A stretch of 64,000 bases of DNA, taken from Streptosporangium sandarakinum (GTDB lineage: Bacteria > Actinomycetota > Actinomycetes > Streptosporangiales > Streptosporangiaceae). Position numbers and translations under genes: made by a program. The notes below the pieces were generated by a model. The model was given only the letters and a program-made list of their open reading frames with translations, searched no databases and had not been told where the DNA came from. This document shows, in pieces, positions 61,864-64,000 of this stretch. Where the stretch lies: NCBI RefSeq assembly GCF_013409935.1, contig NZ_JACCCO010000002.1, positions 310,001 to 374,000 of the forward strand, in the 5' to 3' direction. The first letter of the stretch is position 1. Every line of letters starts with the position of its first letter.

Positions 61864-62856
61864 TCACGCGAGGCTCCTCTCCGCCGAGGGGACCCAGCCG
61901 AGCGCGGGCGCGACCTCGGTCGCCAGCAGCTCGATGGAGCGGAGGATGAGGGGATGCGGCGGGTCGACCGAGTGCACCTGCAGGGCCAGGTCGGTCACCC
62001 GGTCGAGGACCGGGTCGGCCTGGAGGGTCTCGATGACGTCCTGCGGGGTGCCGACGTGCACGTCGAACGCGGTGATCCGCCGATCAAGGTCGCTGTCGGG
62101 CAGCTCGAACGGGAGCCGGTCGCCGCTGAGGCCGCGTTCCGCGTGCCGGAGCGCCTCGGTCCGGCTGTCGGCCACGAAGGCGGTGCGCGAAGCCATGATC
62201 CGCGGTGTGGCGTCCGGCGGCAGGTTCTCCAGGTAGGCGTCCACGATGGGCCGCTGGAGCTCCGCGAGGGTCGCCTCCGGCCGGTCGGCGGGGCGGGGCT
62301 GGGTGCGCGAGAGCATCAGCCCGTTGCCCGCCCGGCCGGCGCGGGCGCCGCCGGCCGCGGAGAACGTCGCCTCCCACACGGCGCCGGTCAGCCGGGGCGC
62401 GGGCGGGTGGAGCCGGTTGCCGCCGCCGAGGTCCTCCCCGGACCAGGCCCGGACCAGCACGGCCAGGTGCTCGGCGTACAGGGCCGCGCGGCCGGCGCTG
62501 TCGCGGCCGAAGGGGGCGAAGGAGGCGGGCGTCCCCCCGCTGCCCACGCCCACTTCCAGGCGGCCACCGGACAGCAGGTCGAGTACGGCGGTGTCCTCGG
62601 CCGTGCGCAGCGGGTCTTCGAGCGGGAGCGTGATGATGCCGGTGCCGAGGCGGATCCTGCGGGTCTCCGCCGCCACGTGCGCCAGGAACACCAGTGGCGA
62701 GGGCAGGCCGCCCTCGGCGGCGTTGAAGTGGTGCTGCGCGACCCAGGCGGTGTCGAACCCCAGGGCCTCCGCGTGCCGGATCTGCTCGGCCGCCAGCCGG
62801 TAACGCTCTCCGGGCGGCGCCTCGTCGAGGAGCCGGGTGAAGAAGCCGAGCCTCAT
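61864..62856 (-). CDS. FMN-dependent luciferase-like monooxygenase (KPN_01858-like)
   Basis: 330 residues starting [22 protein letters not shown]. Bacterial-luciferase TIM barrel: [66 protein letters not shown]. This fits the subgroup found with CMD and AhpD partners and a peptide-type ABC transporter. Its ATG overlaps the ATPase stop. It probably oxidises an imported sulfur- or nitrogen-containing compound (inference). Confidence 0.9.
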   Translation of the reverse strand: MRLGFFTRLLDEAPPGERYRLAAEQIRHAEALGFDTAWVAQHHFNAAEGGLPSPLVFLAHVAAETRRIRLGTGIITLPLEDPLRTAEDTAVLDLLSGGRLEVGVGSGGTPASFAPFGRDSAGRAALYAEHLAVLVRAWSGEDLGGGNRLHPPAPRLTGAVWEATFSAAGGARAGRAGNGLMLSRTQPRPADRPEATLAELQRPIVDAYLENLPPDATPRIMASRTAFVADSRTEALRHAERGLSGDRLPFELPDSDLDRRITAFDVHVGTPQDVIETLQADPVLDRVTDLALQVHSVDPPHPLILRSIELLATEVAPALGWVPSAERSLA

Positions 62857-64000
62857 CGGACCGGCTCCGGGATCGCGGCGAGAAGTTCCCGGGTGTAGGG
62901 ATGGCATGGGTCGGTGAAGACCTGCCGGGTGGTTCCGGATTCCACGATGCGCCCTTCGTTCATGACGGAGATGGTGTGTGAGATCTGCCGCACCACCGCG
63001 AGGTCGTGCGAGATGAAGAGATAGGTCAGTCCGAGGTCACGCTGGAGCCGTTCCAGCAGGTCGAGGATCTGCGCCTGGACGGTGACGTCGAGCGCGGAGA
63101 CCGCCTCGTCGAGCACGAGCACCTCGGGTCCGGCGGCCAGCGCGCGGGCGATGGCCACCCGCTGCCGTTGCCCGCCGGAGAGCTCCCGGGGCCTGCGCCC
63201 GGCGACGTCCCGCGGGAGCGCCACCCGTTCCAGCAGTTCGGTGACGCGGGTACGGCGGGCCGCGCGGTCACCGAGCCGGAAGTTGCGCAGCGGCTCCTCC
63301 ACGATCTCCGCGATGGACTGCCGGGGGTCGAGCGACCCGTACGGGTTCTGGTACACGAGCTGGACGTGGCGGCGGAACAGGCGTCCCGGGCCCGCCCCGG
63401 GGATCTCCACCGTCCCGGACGTGGGCTCGGCGAAGCGCGCCACCATCCGCGCCGTGGTGGTCTTGCCCGAGCCCGACTCCCCCACCAGCGCGTGCGTCGT
63501 CCCGGCGGCCACCTCGAAGGAGACTCCGTCGACGGCGCGGAACGGGCGCCGGCCGGTCCGGAACTCCTTGACCAGGTCCCGGACCACGACGGCGGGACCG
63601 CGGCCGCCCGGCTCGGCCGTCCGGAACTCCCGGGCCGACAGGGCCGGGGCGTCGTCCAGCAGCCGCGCGGTGTAGCCGGCCCGGGGGTCGGCGATCACGG
63701 CGGAGGTCGGTCCCTCCTCCTCGACCAGGCCGTCCTTCATGACGACCAGCCGGTCCGAGCGGGCGGCGGCCACGCCCAGGTCGTGGGTGACCAGCAGCAC
63801 CGCCGTGCCGAACTCGGCACGCAGGTCGTCGATGAGGTCCAGGATGCGCCGCTGCACGGTGACGTCCAGGGCGCTGGTGGGCTCGTCGGCGATGATCAGT
63901 TGCGGTTCCAGGGCGATCGCGATGGCGATGAGCACCCGCTGCCGCATCCCTCCGGAGAGCTCGTGCGGGTACTGGCGGGCCCGCGTCTCCGGGTCGGACA
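62853..64000 (-). CDS. Dipeptide/nickel-type ABC transporter ATP-binding protein, two ATPase domains (cut by window end)
   Basis: The frame is open to the window end; the visible part is ~382 residues. The first ATPase is seen from [19 protein letters not shown] through [15 protein letters not shown]; its Walker A lies outside. The second ATPase is complete: [88 protein letters not shown]. Fused double ATPases power Opp/Dpp-type importers. Its position heading the monooxygenase operon suggests it imports the substrate of those enzymes. Confidence 0.94.
   Translation of the reverse strand, partial: SDPETRARQYPHELSGGMRQRVLIAIAIALEPQLIIADEPTSALDVTVQRRILDLIDDLRAEFGTAVLLVTHDLGVAAARSDRLVVMKDGLVEEEGPTSAVIADPRAGYTARLLDDAPALSAREFRTAEPGGRGPAVVVRDLVKEFRTGRRPFRAVDGVSFEVAAGTTHALVGESGSGKTTTARMVARFAEPTSGTVEIPGAGPGRLFRRHVQLVYQNPYGSLDPRQSIAEIVEEPLRNFRLGDRAARRTRVTELLERVALPRDVAGRRPRELSGGQRQRVAIARALAAGPEVLVLDEAVSALDVTVQAQILDLLERLQRDLGLTYLFISHDLAVVRQISHTISVMNEGRIVESGTTRQVFTDPCHPYTRELLAAIPEPVR

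Overview
The window is about 72% G+C (judged by eye) and has the codon use, GTG/TTG starts and gene families of a high-G+C actinomycete. Paired dynamin-like GTPases, an SsbB-type SSB, a DUF6504 gene behind a LexA-like box, a large XRE-TPR regulator and a LutABC operon suggest a Streptosporangiales-type filamentous organism. The genus is an inference. No phage, plasmid or CRISPR features were seen. One insertion element is present.

Layout. 1-7050: truncated ilvD, a WYL protein, FmdB-type zinc ribbon, GNAT, HNH nuclease, prolyl oligopeptidase and purU. 7200-10100: an unusual locus of a TPR-bearing XRE regulator, a GNAT enzyme translationally coupled to it, a possible 24-residue peptide downstream, and a divergent small protein. 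10500-16700: MscS channel, truncated haemoglobin, GH13 glucosidase, then a GGDEF-ettA pair. 17250-24200: ssbB and a cysG/dynamin/dynamin run. 24570-31840: cobT, a CbiX-type chelatase, the lutABC lactate operon and a secreted sulfatase. 31950-42970: F420/FMN oxidoreductase, ABC exporter pair, orphan response regulator, DUF4328 and DUF6504 proteins, Ser/Thr kinase, quinone reductase, patatin and acyltransferase. 43090-50430: a large NACHT-LRR protein beside a hydrolase remnant, then cobQ, cobD and a phosphotransferase. 50640-54920: tRNA-Arg(TCT), DUF4259, two paralogous NAD(P)-binding proteins around an LtrA protein. 54934-56997: an IS630-type element carrying a methyltransferase passenger. 57660-59190: a secreted pectate lyase with a LacI-type operator upstream. 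59448-64000: an operon of OsmC, glyoxalase-like, two AhpD/CMD-type proteins, a luciferase-like monooxygenase and a peptide-type ABC ATPase (cut by the window end).

Cobalamin and siroheme genes (cysG, the chelatase, cobT, cobQ, cobD) are scattered over 27 kb rather than forming one operon. Short tandem repeats with periods from 9 to 41 bp recur between and within genes. Two of them rebuild start/stop overlaps and create chains of coupled mini-ORFs, between lutA and lutB and between cobD and cobQ. The observations most worth following are these mini-ORF chains, the XRE-TPR/GNAT/peptide locus, the NACHT-LRR protein, the IS630 passenger element and the LexA box lying on a DUF6504 start codon.
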